44,351 nt of DNA from an uncultured Prevotella sp. (GCA_900548195.1 URJQ01000004.1:1-44351); one strand, 5' to 3'; positions 33,847-43,363 are shown, numbered from the stretch's first letter. Notes: a model not told the origin generated them from the letters alone. Numbers and translations are program-made.

Positions 33847-34875
33847 TTACATTCTCTTCTGCAATTCGGTGAAAGCTGTGCGGAAGAAGTAGCCAGAAGC
33901 GATTTTATCACTCATTGCTTTGACATTCTTCTGCATTCGTTTATAATCTTCAAGCGTCACTTTCTCCAGCACTTCACCGAGGTTTTCCAGCGTATCTACG
34001 CATATTCCGATGCCATTTTCCTCAATAAAAGGAGCCAGAGCTGCGGTCTTTCCGATGATGACAGGAGCGCTACAACGCAGGTAAAGCAATATCTTGTGAG
34101 GATTATTGTAAGCCATATACTCACCTATCATGCCCTTTCCTTCTGTCAGAGACTCGCCATACCATGACAATCCGAAGTCGCCGAGGTTGTTTTCCATCAG
34201 TTCATAGTCGGCAGCAAAGCCCTTATATACGAGTTCTTCCTTAGCTAAATCCTCACGGAAACCAGCTCCATAGAGATAGAACTTATGACCTTTGAGCTGT
34301 TCAGGAAGCATATAGATAAACTCATTGTGCTTTGTAGTAAGACTTCCAGCAAAGAAAATGCTATACTCTCCCGGTGCATTAGGTGCCTGACGCTTTGACG
34401 TTATTGGAGCAGGAGATAAGTAATCGAAGAGTCCTATTATTTGCATCTCGCCCTGATAGCCATAATCCTTCAGCCATTTGTGCATAGTAGGATTATGCAC
34501 TATGAGAGCATCAGAGTGTGCCAGACGCTCCATCTCACGCTCTACGGTAAGTTTCTTGCGTCTGAAGCATCCCAGGTCATGGATTACAGTGACCACTTTC
34601 ACTCCTTTCCTGTGAGCCATATCGCACACGAACTCATAGTATTTCTTCATAGGATACTGTATGACAAGCGTATCACCACGGCGCAATGACATCACACCCT
34701 TCATCACACTGGTGAATGTATAGAAGAAATCAAAGACCATATTATGACGACGACTCTGCTGAAGTCCAAGGTTTTGGAACCCCATATCAGTCATTATCTT
34801 CTCTAAATCGGTTCGAACACGACCGCCACCTGACTTTACTGTCTTGTAGTTTCGTGAGATAAAGCAATTTCTCAT
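33847..34875 (-). CDS. Galactofuranosyltransferase-like glycosyltransferase
   Basis: 342 residues resembling the bacterial beta-1,6-galactofuranosyltransferase group (GT-B fold). Visible are VIQYPMKKYYEFV, VTVIHDLGCFRRK, ALIVHNPTMHKWL, and a C-terminal donor-site region with EYMAYNNPHKILLYLRCSAPVI. No membrane segments are seen. It lies between the LicD and phosphatase genes in the same direction. It probably adds a hexofuranose or hexose to an envelope glycan; the sugar is uncertain, and no UDP-galactopyranose mutase gene is in the window. Confidence 0.75.
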   Translation of the reverse strand: MRNCFISRNYKTVKSGGGRVRTDLEKIMTDMGFQNLGLQQSRRHNMVFDFFYTFTSVMKGVMSLRRGDTLVIQYPMKKYYEFVCDMAHRKGVKVVTVIHDLGCFRRKKLTVEREMERLAHSDALIVHNPTMHKWLKDYGYQGEMQIIGLFDYLSPAPITSKRQAPNAPGEYSIFFAGSLTTKHNEFIYMLPEQLKGHKFYLYGAGFREDLAKEELVYKGFAADYELMENNLGDFGLSWYGESLTEGKGMIGEYMAYNNPHKILLYLRCSAPVIIGKTAALAPFIEENGIGICVDTLENLGEVLEKVTLEDYKRMQKNVKAMSDKIASGYFFRTAFTELQKRM

Positions 34876-34960
34876 ATTAGTTGTTATTAGATTGATTCTT
34901 TGTTTTAAGGTCTATAACATTATGCTTTTAGGCTGGCATTTTAGTGCTTATTGGGTAGCA

Positions 34961-36193
34961 TTACTTTGGTTTTGTGATGCGAACGCTATCTATCAGCGCA
35001 TCATTAGCCACGTCATAAGCCTTGTATGTCACTGCCTTCGCATCGACATCTATTATCTGATAGTAGCGGCTTCCCTGGATTACAGGGTAGAAACGCTTGG
35101 ACGGATGCAGATGATATTCCTTTGGCGAGCAATGGGAAATGACATATAGCGGTGGATTAAGGCAGTCATGCCCCTTCAGAGGCGTTTCATCTGCCGTGCA
35201 ATGCGCATATCCATGCTCGTGACCTTGCAGCACAAGGTCTGCTTTTGCATCGCATATAATGTCATTAAACATCCATCTCTGTATCAGATTGTTATTCTCT
35301 CGTCGTACAGAATAGAGCGGATGATGGAGCATCACTATGCGATGATCTGCCTTTATCTTCTCCATCTGCGTCTTAAGCCATGCTGCTTGGGCAAAGAGGA
35401 AGAAGATTTCACGGTCAGAATCGAGCAGGAAGAATGCCGTATTGTGATACTTCAGAGCAAAGAGCTGATTGTTGTCGTCTCGCTCTTCCATGCCTTTCAG
35501 GAAGTAAGGGAAGGTCAATGAGAATCTTCTCTCAAGCTTTCGCAATGGATATTTGAGGTAATCATGGTTGCCAGTGACATTCATTATCGGCATTGCAGTG
35601 CAGATACTGTCTATTCCTCTGAATGTCTCATTGAAATAAGCATCTGTAGGACGCTCGATGAGATCACCGGCAAAAGCCACAAATTCCACCTCAGGATGGC
35701 GCTGGATGGCACGTTTCAGCATACTGTTTACCACGCCATTGATGGTGTCCTGCACGTCTCCCACATACATGAAGGAGAATGATTTCGCCTTCGGATTGCT
35801 GGTATGGAAGCGGTACCACTTGGATTTCACGCCCTCAGTCTCCACTTGGTAGGAGTATTCCTGCTGTGGTTTCAGTCCTTTCAGTTCACAACGATAGAAC
35901 GCAGCCTTGCCTGAACGTGAGACGAAGACCTCTCCTGTGGCTGGATAAGCTATGGTATCGGAGTCGCAGACGAGGTAAAGGCGAGCTGACTTATCCACTT
36001 CCTCGCCGCAAGTCCAGCCCACAAAGCGCGAGTTTTCACCGTGATTGCCGAATGTAAGGATTACTCTCGACGGTACATCCGATGCCTTATAGGGCTGTTC
36101 TTCCGGATTATGAAACCACGCATCCCATCTGATTGCGGTCAGAATGCAGAGTGCCACGAGGATTACTCCTATTATACTCAATGCTATCTTCAT
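34961..36193 (-). CDS. Membrane-anchored purple-acid-phosphatase-like metallophosphoesterase
   Basis: 410 residues. One N-terminal membrane segment (IALSIIGVILVALCILTAI) is followed by a fibronectin-like domain (about 40-132) and a metallophosphoesterase domain. Metal ligands are D146 (GDVQD), D177 (AGDLIE), N209-H210-D211 (TGNHD), H290-H291 (LHHPLYS) and H325/H327 (QGHEHGY). The layout matches bacterial purple acid phosphatase relatives acting in the periplasm. In this cluster it might remove phosphate from an envelope lipid or carrier; that role is inference. Confidence 0.87.
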   Translation of the reverse strand: MKIALSIIGVILVALCILTAIRWDAWFHNPEEQPYKASDVPSRVILTFGNHGENSRFVGWTCGEEVDKSARLYLVCDSDTIAYPATGEVFVSRSGKAAFYRCELKGLKPQQEYSYQVETEGVKSKWYRFHTSNPKAKSFSFMYVGDVQDTINGVVNSMLKRAIQRHPEVEFVAFAGDLIERPTDAYFNETFRGIDSICTAMPIMNVTGNHDYLKYPLRKLERRFSLTFPYFLKGMEERDDNNQLFALKYHNTAFFLLDSDREIFFLFAQAAWLKTQMEKIKADHRIVMLHHPLYSVRRENNNLIQRWMFNDIICDAKADLVLQGHEHGYAHCTADETPLKGHDCLNPPLYVISHCSPKEYHLHPSKRFYPVIQGSRYYQIIDVDAKAVTYKAYDVANDALIDSVRITKPK

Positions 36194-36311
36194 CTGAATT
36201 GTTCTCCTATTAGCTTTTGTTATTACCTGTTTTGCGAAGAAATCTGACGGCTGGAGCGTGGATTTCTGCTCCCAATACCGTGGGTTTCTCTCTGTGATAA
36301 GTTTCTATTTC

Positions 36312-38231
36312 CTATTTGACAATCAGCAGATTATGATTCATTCTGAACATATATTGCTGAATAACGCTCTTCAGTCTGTCCTCATATATCTTCGGACAGC
36401 GTTCCTTTACATCGTTTTTCTGCAACGTATCAGTGCGAAATTCGTAGGCATGCACCACCTTATCGCCGTCAAACTGTATCATCCAGTCTCCCTGAAGGAA
36501 CTGATAATAGCCGTTGGTAGGTATGTAATTGAAGGCAAATGTGTCCTCTGCCTTACTGTTTATCACGTCCTGTCCGAATGCGATATACGGTTTGTCGTAA
36601 TTCAAAAGCCCAAGTACCGTCGGCATGATGTCATTCTGGCTCATTATCTTCTCTTTGTCATAACCCTTCACCTGCTTCATTCCAGGGGCATAAATGACGA
36701 TTGGCACCTTGTATCTGCCGAGGTCTGACGTGAATTGTGGGTCTATTGACTCCGAGGTATGGTCGGATGTGATGACGAAGATGGTGTTCTTAAACCATTT
36801 CTGCTTCTTTGCCTTCTCGAAAAAGAGGCGCAAAGCATTGTCAGAATACTTGATACAGCCGAATATTCTTACGTCTGTGGCAGGGAATTTATCCTTATAT
36901 CGCTCTGGAATAGCGTATGGAGGATGTGACGATGCTGTAAAGACAGAGGTGACGAAAGGCTGCTTCATCTCATTCATCCTGTCGCAATAGAACTGCAGGA
37001 ACTCTTCATCCCATATCGCCCAAGTGCCGTCAAAGTCGGCATCACCGTGGTAATTAGGGTCTTGTTTGTATTCTGTTCTGCCGTAATACTTTTGGAATCC
37101 GGATGCTTTTGCAAAGGCTTCAAAGCCCATACTGCCATTTTCTGCACCGTGAAAGAATGCAGATGTGTAACCTTTATTGCGGGAAAGCTCGCCTGCTATG
37201 CCTGAAATCTCATTCATAGAAGCAGGAGTAAGGAAGAATGGCTCTACGAAACTTGGAATCGAACTGAGTACTGAAGGCATGGCATCAATGCTCTTTCTGC
37301 CTGTGGCAAAACTGTATTCGAAGCTCATTCCCTCCTTTGCAAGCGACGAAAGGAAAGGCATATAGCCGCGAGCCATGGCTTGTCTGCCAAAGCTTTCCAT
37401 GATAAAGATGACTACATTCTTCGCCTTGAATTTGCCTTTGACCTGTGGCAGATGAAGCGGAGAATAGAGATTATCTGCTTCCTGCTCGGTCATATAGTCA
37501 CGTTCTACGAATGGTTTCTTGCCGATGGTGCGCATTATGCTGAACGGAGTATTGAGCACTATGCCTGCATCAATGGCATGATCGACGTATTGATTGGCAT
37601 TCGACATGGTGATAGGGCGCACGGCAGTGGTAAATCCGCCACGCATTCCGCCAATGGTAAGCACTATCGCGGCGATGAGAGCTATGATTTGACTCACATA
37701 ATAGATAGGTATTGACTCCACATCTCCGCTCTTTGGCGCCTTAAATTTCTTCCATAAGACGACTCCCATTATGATAGCGATGACAAAAAGGTACCAGTAA
37801 GGCAAGGCTTCATGAAAGATTATGGTGACGATATTGCCCTCACCACCAAATTCCTGCAATACATTCCATGTGGTTCGTCTGCCTGTAAATGGGAAATATG
37901 CGCAGTCGCAGAGGTTTGCTCCGAGTCCTATTATATTGACAAGGACGTACAATCGGCGCACGATGTCGTAATATAACGGCTTTTTCTCCTTGATATGGAG
38001 AGGCAAAAGGAATGCAAGTATCAGCCAACAGTTGAGGTATAGTATGGCGGTGCAATCGAATCGCAGTCCGGCAACAAGGAGATTAAAGAGGTATCCGGCT
38101 GTCATGTGGTCCTCATACATCCCACTATTACACCAGACGAAGATGATTCTGGTCACTGTAAAGAGGATGAAGACCCAGAGAAGATTGTGGATAAGTGCCT
38201 TTATTGTGGTAAATGAAAACTTTGCGAACAT
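36312..38231 (-). CDS. LtaS/MdoB-like membrane phosphotransferase (sulfatase/alkaline phosphatase superfamily), first copy
   Basis: 639 residues with about five N-terminal membrane segments and a periplasmic catalytic domain. E279 in IFIMES and S314 in ATGRKSIDAMPS occupy the metal and nucleophile positions, and TSDHTSE and SSHPPY supply further ligands. Relatives transfer phosphoglycerol or phosphoethanolamine from phospholipid head groups to glycans or lipids. A serine rather than a threonine nucleophile marks it as a different subgroup from the related gene at 39368. The substrate is unknown. It follows the acyltransferase gene after 39 bp. Confidence 0.85.
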   Translation of the reverse strand: MFAKFSFTTIKALIHNLLWVFILFTVTRIIFVWCNSGMYEDHMTAGYLFNLLVAGLRFDCTAILYLNCWLILAFLLPLHIKEKKPLYYDIVRRLYVLVNIIGLGANLCDCAYFPFTGRRTTWNVLQEFGGEGNIVTIIFHEALPYWYLFVIAIIMGVVLWKKFKAPKSGDVESIPIYYVSQIIALIAAIVLTIGGMRGGFTTAVRPITMSNANQYVDHAIDAGIVLNTPFSIMRTIGKKPFVERDYMTEQEADNLYSPLHLPQVKGKFKAKNVVIFIMESFGRQAMARGYMPFLSSLAKEGMSFEYSFATGRKSIDAMPSVLSSIPSFVEPFFLTPASMNEISGIAGELSRNKGYTSAFFHGAENGSMGFEAFAKASGFQKYYGRTEYKQDPNYHGDADFDGTWAIWDEEFLQFYCDRMNEMKQPFVTSVFTASSHPPYAIPERYKDKFPATDVRIFGCIKYSDNALRLFFEKAKKQKWFKNTIFVITSDHTSESIDPQFTSDLGRYKVPIVIYAPGMKQVKGYDKEKIMSQNDIMPTVLGLLNYDKPYIAFGQDVINSKAEDTFAFNYIPTNGYYQFLQGDWMIQFDGDKVVHAYEFRTDTLQKNDVKERCPKIYEDRLKSVIQQYMFRMNHNLLIVK

Positions 38232-38270
38232 GTTTTTTCTTGTTTTTATTTCTTGTTTTGTGTGGACATA

Positions 38271-38300
38271 TCAGCCGGTAACGCTGTGGGCATGAGGGCG
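38271..38300. repeat. Hairpin-tail repeat, decayed copy overlapping a gene end
   Basis: TCAGCCGGTAACGC is identical to the first 14 bases of the copy at 41345, after which the sequence diverges (TGTGGGCATGAGGGC instead of GGCTGACACAGGGGC). The stop codon and last residues of the acyltransferase gene lie inside it. Confidence 0.5.
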
Positions 38301-39185
38301 GGATTGTTGCCTTATTAGGTATTCTTCGTAGGTGCGTTTCCATCTGTTGTGGGACCAAAGGTAGAGATGTGGCGCCTTACGGATGGAGTCTTCGAGAAGA
38401 GCGAGACATCGTTTTGTAATCTCATACTCAGGCTCTTGCGATGCGTTTTCAGAGACAACGTCGAATGTAGCCACATATTTGCCACGCTTAGGGCGCTCCA
38501 TTCTGACAAAGACCACGCGGTCATTCATCTTCTTTGCTATTCTCTCTGCACCGGTAAAGACTGGAGTATTGTGATTGAGGAACGGTGTCCAAAGGTGTAT
38601 ATTCTCCCATTTCGGTGCCTGATCGAATATATATCCGAAGAGATAAGGGCGCTTTTCACGCTTCAAAACGACGAGTTGACGCAGTATATCACGCTTCGGC
38701 ACAGGCGTTCCGCCAAGACTTGCTCTTGCTTCCTTCATGAGATTATCCATGAAATCATTCCTTAAAGGATGATAAATCAGCCCTGAGAAGACGTGACTGT
38801 ACCCCTTTGGGTAATAAAGACCTACGGCTGAGAGCCATTCCCAGTTGCAGTAATGCCCGAGAAATACGGCAGCTCCCTGCCCTCGATCATAGGCATCAGT
38901 CAGCTTTTCCATACCTCTGAACTCCAGATGTTGCTTCATTTGCTCGGGAGTAATGGTAAGTAGCTTGACGGTTTCCACGAAATAGTCGCATAACCAATGA
39001 TAGAATTTCCGCTCAATGTCGCGCAATTCCTTATGCGTCTTTTCGGGAAAAGCAGATGACAGGTTCTTTCTCACTATCTTCTTTCTGTAGCCTATGATGC
39101 AATAGAGAATGACATAGACCATATCTGAGATAGCGTATAGGACGCAGAATGGGAGTCTTGATATTTGTTTTATTATGAAATGCAT
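38271..39185 (-). CDS. Lipid A-type lysophospholipid acyltransferase (LpxL/HtrB family)
   Basis: 304 residues with an N-terminal hydrophobic anchor. The acyltransferase catalytic pair H111-X4-E116 appears in FLGHYCNWEW, and FDQAPKW lies further downstream. Family members add a secondary acyl chain to lipid A at the inner membrane. The neighbours (MsbA-like exporter and phosphotransferases) agree. The last residues (SVTG and stop) are encoded by a remnant of the hairpin-tail repeat, so the original C-terminus may have been replaced. Confidence 0.87.
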   Translation of the reverse strand: MHFIIKQISRLPFCVLYAISDMVYVILYCIIGYRKKIVRKNLSSAFPEKTHKELRDIERKFYHWLCDYFVETVKLLTITPEQMKQHLEFRGMEKLTDAYDRGQGAAVFLGHYCNWEWLSAVGLYYPKGYSHVFSGLIYHPLRNDFMDNLMKEARASLGGTPVPKRDILRQLVVLKREKRPYLFGYIFDQAPKWENIHLWTPFLNHNTPVFTGAERIAKKMNDRVVFVRMERPKRGKYVATFDVVSENASQEPEYEITKRCLALLEDSIRKAPHLYLWSHNRWKRTYEEYLIRQQSRPHAHSVTG

Positions 39186-39250
39186 CTGTTAGAGAGGCGG
39201 TTTGCGGGACCTGGGACGGTCACGAATTGGGGAGATTCCTCTGGTATTGA

Positions 39251-39363
39251 GCAGAGAGGGGATGTGAAGACCGGGAATATCCGCCGATAACGCGGCGAAC
39301 ACAGGGGCGGACTCTTGAGGATATCTACTGCTGATGTGGCAGAGAGGGGATGTGGAGACCGGG
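39251..39363. repeat. Partial duplication around a hairpin-tail repeat
   Basis: GCAGAGAGGGGATGTG(A/G)AGACC followed by GGG occurs at 39251-39275 and again at 39339-39363, 88 bp apart, with the hairpin-tail copy at 39280-39308 between them. The 182-bp gap holds no gene. Confidence 0.65.
39280..39308. repeat. Hairpin-tail repeat, copy 3
   Basis: TCCGCCG-ATAACG-CGGCGAA followed by CACAGGGGC. One C-A mismatch is present in the 7-bp stem. The 5' flank ATATC is shared with the copies at 38271 and 41345. Confidence 0.65.
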
Positions 39364-39367
39364 GGGA

Positions 39368-41302
39368 TTACTTCAACTGATCGATGTCATCGTAGAGTTT
39401 TTGGAGATATGCCTGGGCATTGCGGAGGTTCTTTCCCTTAGCCAGACCTTCGTCGAAGACGGTCTTTTTCTGCTCATTATCATAGATTACCTGATTGTCT
39501 TCAGTCACCATACCGACGGCATCAGGGACTGTGAAGAATGCGAAATGCGGGGCATTGGCATCAAGTAGGTCCTTTGAGAACTTGTATTCACTATGCTTTA
39601 CTCCGAGCAAAGTAAGTAGAGTGGCAGCTATATCCTGCTGGGAACCAATGACAGGAATGCGCTTTGGCTTAGTGATAGCGCCGCCAGAGAGGATTAGAGG
39701 TATCTGATAACGATAGAGTTGGAAGTTGTTCATCTTGGCTGGATAACAGCCGAGATGGTCTGGAACGATGAGAAGCAGGGTGCTATCCCATAGTTTTTTG
39801 CGCTTAATATCAGCGATATAATCTCCCAAACACTTGTCTGCGAAATAGAAAGCATTGAGAGCCTTGTCCTTGTATTTATCCACAGGCACCTCATAAGGCT
39901 CGTGACTGCTGGACGTTTGCACCACGAAGAGTCGGTTTCCGCTTTGCTTTTGCGCCGTCATCTCCTTGATAGCACGCTGGAATAGGTAGCTATCATCTAC
40001 TCCCCATTTGCTCTTCGGGATTCTGGAGTCATAGTCTTCTTCAGATATTATGGTCTCAAAACCCGTGGCATGGAGGTAAGCTCGCATATTGGTGAAGTTG
40101 GCATCCCCCCCATATATATAATGTGTAGCGAAGCCAACATTATTGAGTGAGCGCGCGATACCATAGAGATTATTGGTCTTATGCGGATATTTCATGAGGC
40201 TGGATGTAGGCTGTGCAGGATAACCAGACAGTATAGCCACCAGTCCACGGTCGGTACGGAAGCTGTTTGCATAGAAATTTGTGAAATAAACGCCTTGATT
40301 TGATAGAGCATCAATCGTGTTTGTGACGCCTTTCACATTGCCTTTCTCGCTCATGATGTATGAAGAGAAGCTCTCCATAATGACCATTACGACGTTTACG
40401 CCCTGCTCTTCTCCAGCCTTTCCAGCCTCCAAAGACTTGAGGAAATCAGGTGAAAGAGGTACAGACATCGCCGTGGTGTCGGCAGGATTGAGGTCTCTTT
40501 GCTTGGTGTAAACCATCTTCTGGAAGCGTTCTGTAGCCTCTTTATCGTCCATAAAGCGATACTTTGAAGCGAAGTCTTCATCGTGTGTGACAGAATAAAG
40601 GAAGCTGAACACAGGATTGACAGCGCAATGATTGAGTCTGAAATTATTGCTGAAGAACACGGAACCCACATTGTTAGTAGCCACGGAGAGTCCACCTCTC
40701 ACAGGGATAACGAGCAGAGCAGTAAGCAATATCAGCGCAGCAGTGCGGCCAATCTTCACCTTTAGCGGACTGCGAGGCACGGGTTGGCTACCATGTCTTC
40801 TGCTTTTTCCTTGCATGGCACGACGTGGATGCACCAGTTTCTCTATTATATAATATATAAATAAGGTGATAACGACAAGTACGACAAAGCCCAAGAAAAG
40901 GTCGAGAGTTTCTACACTTGCCATTGCATCGCCAGGAGAAGTGCGGAGATAGAATAGCGGAGTGGAGTCGAGAGGGAAGCCCCAATATCCATAAAGCACG
41001 ATGTTAGCGAGCGTAGCCATCGCCAAAGCGAGGGAGATAATGCCGAAATATGTTCGCCATATATAGACTAAAGCCTTTCTGTTCCACCATACGCTGACGA
41101 TAAGAATCAAGGCAGGAACGAAGCAAACATATCCTGCTACAGCCACATCGAGTCGCAAGGCATTCCATAACATTTGGAAGAAAGGCGAGTCGCCTTCGTC
41201 TTTGATGATAGTCTCATTGACGAAATAGAATGCCATGTGGCCAAGCGTGCCAATCAGTGTGACCAATATGAAGGTCTTTATCAGGGCTAATGCTTTTTTC
41301 AT
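39368..41302 (-). CDS. LtaS/MdoB-like membrane phosphotransferase, second copy
   Basis: 644 residues with about five N-terminal membrane segments and a periplasmic sulfatase-type domain. E310 in VIMESFSS and the probable nucleophile T350 in SFRTDRGLVAILSG match the LtaS pattern; HEPYEV and VPDHLG give other metal ligands. Relatives move phosphoglycerol or phosphoethanolamine onto polymers or lipids. It is distinct from the copy at 36312, so the two probably modify different sites or use different head groups. It lies directly downstream of the MsbA-like gene, separated by repeats. Confidence 0.87.
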   Translation of the reverse strand: MKKALALIKTFILVTLIGTLGHMAFYFVNETIIKDEGDSPFFQMLWNALRLDVAVAGYVCFVPALILIVSVWWNRKALVYIWRTYFGIISLALAMATLANIVLYGYWGFPLDSTPLFYLRTSPGDAMASVETLDLFLGFVVLVVITLFIYYIIEKLVHPRRAMQGKSRRHGSQPVPRSPLKVKIGRTAALILLTALLVIPVRGGLSVATNNVGSVFFSNNFRLNHCAVNPVFSFLYSVTHDEDFASKYRFMDDKEATERFQKMVYTKQRDLNPADTTAMSVPLSPDFLKSLEAGKAGEEQGVNVVMVIMESFSSYIMSEKGNVKGVTNTIDALSNQGVYFTNFYANSFRTDRGLVAILSGYPAQPTSSLMKYPHKTNNLYGIARSLNNVGFATHYIYGGDANFTNMRAYLHATGFETIISEEDYDSRIPKSKWGVDDSYLFQRAIKEMTAQKQSGNRLFVVQTSSSHEPYEVPVDKYKDKALNAFYFADKCLGDYIADIKRKKLWDSTLLLIVPDHLGCYPAKMNNFQLYRYQIPLILSGGAITKPKRIPVIGSQQDIAATLLTLLGVKHSEYKFSKDLLDANAPHFAFFTVPDAVGMVTEDNQVIYDNEQKKTVFDEGLAKGKNLRNAQAYLQKLYDDIDQLK

Positions 41303-41344
41303 TTTCTTGGAATTTGGGGATTGAGGATGAGGATATTGGAGATA

Positions 41345-41373
41345 TCAGCCGGTAACGCGGCTGACACAGGGGC
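41345..41373. repeat. Hairpin-tail repeat, copy 4
   Basis: TCAGCCG-GTAACG-CGGCTGA, a perfect 7-bp stem, followed by CACAGGGGC. It shares its left half with the remnant at 38271. Confidence 0.7.
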
Positions 41374-41380
41374 TTATTTA

Positions 41381-41515
41381 AATGAAGAATGAGGAATGAA
41401 GAATGAAGAATATGGATTACATTCTATTACTTGAGTATTCTCATAGAGCCTTCACAAGTAAGTAGGACTGACATTGATTCTTCATCTTGAATATTCTACA
41501 ATCTACATTAAAATA
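41381..41515. repeat. GAAGAATG fold-back, second site
   Basis: AATGAAGAATGAGGAATGAAG-like DNA on the left and TTCTTCATCTTGAATATTC with TACAATCTACATT on the right form an imperfect fold-back between two minus-strand genes. It is related in sequence to 11147-11290. Confidence 0.45.
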
Positions 41516-41518
41516 TAC

Positions 41519-43363
41519 TTATGCCTGCATATCATGGAGCTTACGATAATATCCATCAATGGCGAGGAGAGATTCATGCGTGCCGCTCTCCACGATTTTA
41601 CCTTCATGCAGCACATATATCTCGTCCGCATTACGGATGGTGGAAAGTCGATGGGCAATGGCAACAGTGGTGCGGGTCTTCATAAGACGCTCAAGAGCAT
41701 CCTGCACCAGGCGCTCCGACTCAGTGTCGAGAGCAGACGTAGCCTCATCGAGAATGAGAATAGGAGGATTCTTGAGTATGGCGCGAGCAATGCTGACACG
41801 CTGGCGCTGACCACCGGATAGACGGCCGCCACGGTCGCCAATCATCGTGTTGTAACCGTCTTCGGAAGCCGTGATGAAATCATGCGCATTGGCAATGCGT
41901 GCTGCATTCTCCACTTCCTCCTGCGTAGCGGAGTCCACTCCGAAGGTGATATTGTTGTAGAACGTATCATTGAAGAGGATAGCCTCCTGATTTACGTTTC
42001 CAATCAACTGCCTCAGGTCATGTATTCCGAGGTCTTTCACATTGATACCGTCGATTAGCACCTCGCCTTCCACTGTGTCATAATAGCGCGGAATGAGATC
42101 GACGAGAGTGGATTTGCCCGAACCAGACTGTCCCACAAGAGCGATAGTCTTGCCCTTTGGGATAGTGATATTGATATTGCGGAGCACCCAATGCGGTTCG
42201 CCGGTCTTGGTGTCAGAATAAGCGAAGGACACATTGCGGAACTCGATCTCATGCTCGAACGACTTGATATGCACTGGATCAGCCTTCTCAGGGATAGTAT
42301 CCTGCGCCTGAAGAATCTTATCCACGCGCTCCATAGAGGCGAGTCCCTTCGGAATATTGTAACCTGCCTTGGAAAATTCCTTAAGCGGATTGATGATACT
42401 ATACAGGATTACCATATAATAGATGAATGTAGGACCAGAGAGAGCATAGCCTCCAAGGACCAGCATACCGCCAAACCAAAGGACGATAACGATCATCACC
42501 GTGCCGAGAAACTCCGACATAGGGTGAGCCATCTGCTGACGAATGTTCACTCGCATGATATTATTCCTGTATCCAGAATTGATAGCATCAAAGCGAGCAT
42601 TCATCTTGTCTTCAGCACAGAACGCCTTGATGATGCGCAATCCGCCAAGCGTTTCCTCCACCTGACTCATCGTATCGCTCCATAGAGCCTGCGCCTCAAT
42701 GGATCTACGCTTGAGCTTTCTGCCCACTACTCCCATAAACCAGCCGAACACAGGCACGAAGATGATGGTGAAAATGGTGAGCTGCCATGAGATGAAGAGC
42801 ATCGTGCCGAAATAGACAATGATAAGCACCGGATTCTTGAAGAGCATATCGAGACTCGACATAATGCTGCTTTCTATCTCCTGCACGTCGCCAGACATAC
42901 GGGCAATGATGTCTCCCTTGCGTTCTTCACTAAAGAAAGAAAGCGGCAGACTCGTAATCTTGCGATAGAGCTGATTGCGTATATCCCTCACCACTCCAGT
43001 GCGGATAGGGATGATAGTGGCAGAAGAAAGGAAGTAAGCACCCGTCTTGAGTCCGGTCATCACAGCCAAAACGATACCAATAACGAGCAAGGTAGTCGAT
43101 TCGCCCCAGTCAGTAATCATCATGTTGACATAATAATCAGCATTATTACTGAGCACATCCTTGACATTGCCCCAGTCCCATGCCATGAGCGAAGTAGCCT
43201 TATTGGTGTCGCCTACTTGGAAAATAATCTGCAGTATAGGTATAAGCGTGGCAAAAGAGAAGATGTTAAGCGCTGCCGACAGCACATTGAATACAACGGA
43301 AAGCACAAGGTATTTTTTGTATGGCGGCACGAAGCGACGTAGCACCTGGAGAAATTCTTTCAT
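41519..43363 (-). CDS. MsbA-like ABC exporter (fused membrane and ATPase domains)
   Basis: 614 residues with six predicted membrane helices in the first ~330 residues, then an ATPase: Walker A GQSGSGKST (411-419), signature LSGGQRQ (515-521), Walker B ILILDE (535-540). A half-transporter of this size works as a homodimer. Family members include MsbA, which flips lipid A-core. As first gene of a minus-strand cluster for LPS-type acylation and phosphate decoration, a lipid or glycolipid flippase role is likely, though other exporters of the same family cannot be excluded. A promoter-like box lies at 43408-43415. Confidence 0.88.
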   Translation of the reverse strand: MKEFLQVLRRFVPPYKKYLVLSVVFNVLSAALNIFSFATLIPILQIIFQVGDTNKATSLMAWDWGNVKDVLSNNADYYVNMMITDWGESTTLLVIGIVLAVMTGLKTGAYFLSSATIIPIRTGVVRDIRNQLYRKITSLPLSFFSEERKGDIIARMSGDVQEIESSIMSSLDMLFKNPVLIIVYFGTMLFISWQLTIFTIIFVPVFGWFMGVVGRKLKRRSIEAQALWSDTMSQVEETLGGLRIIKAFCAEDKMNARFDAINSGYRNNIMRVNIRQQMAHPMSEFLGTVMIVIVLWFGGMLVLGGYALSGPTFIYYMVILYSIINPLKEFSKAGYNIPKGLASMERVDKILQAQDTIPEKADPVHIKSFEHEIEFRNVSFAYSDTKTGEPHWVLRNINITIPKGKTIALVGQSGSGKSTLVDLIPRYYDTVEGEVLIDGINVKDLGIHDLRQLIGNVNQEAILFNDTFYNNITFGVDSATQEEVENAARIANAHDFITASEDGYNTMIGDRGGRLSGGQRQRVSIARAILKNPPILILDEATSALDTESERLVQDALERLMKTRTTVAIAHRLSTIRNADEIYVLHEGKIVESGTHESLLAIDGYYRKLHDMQA

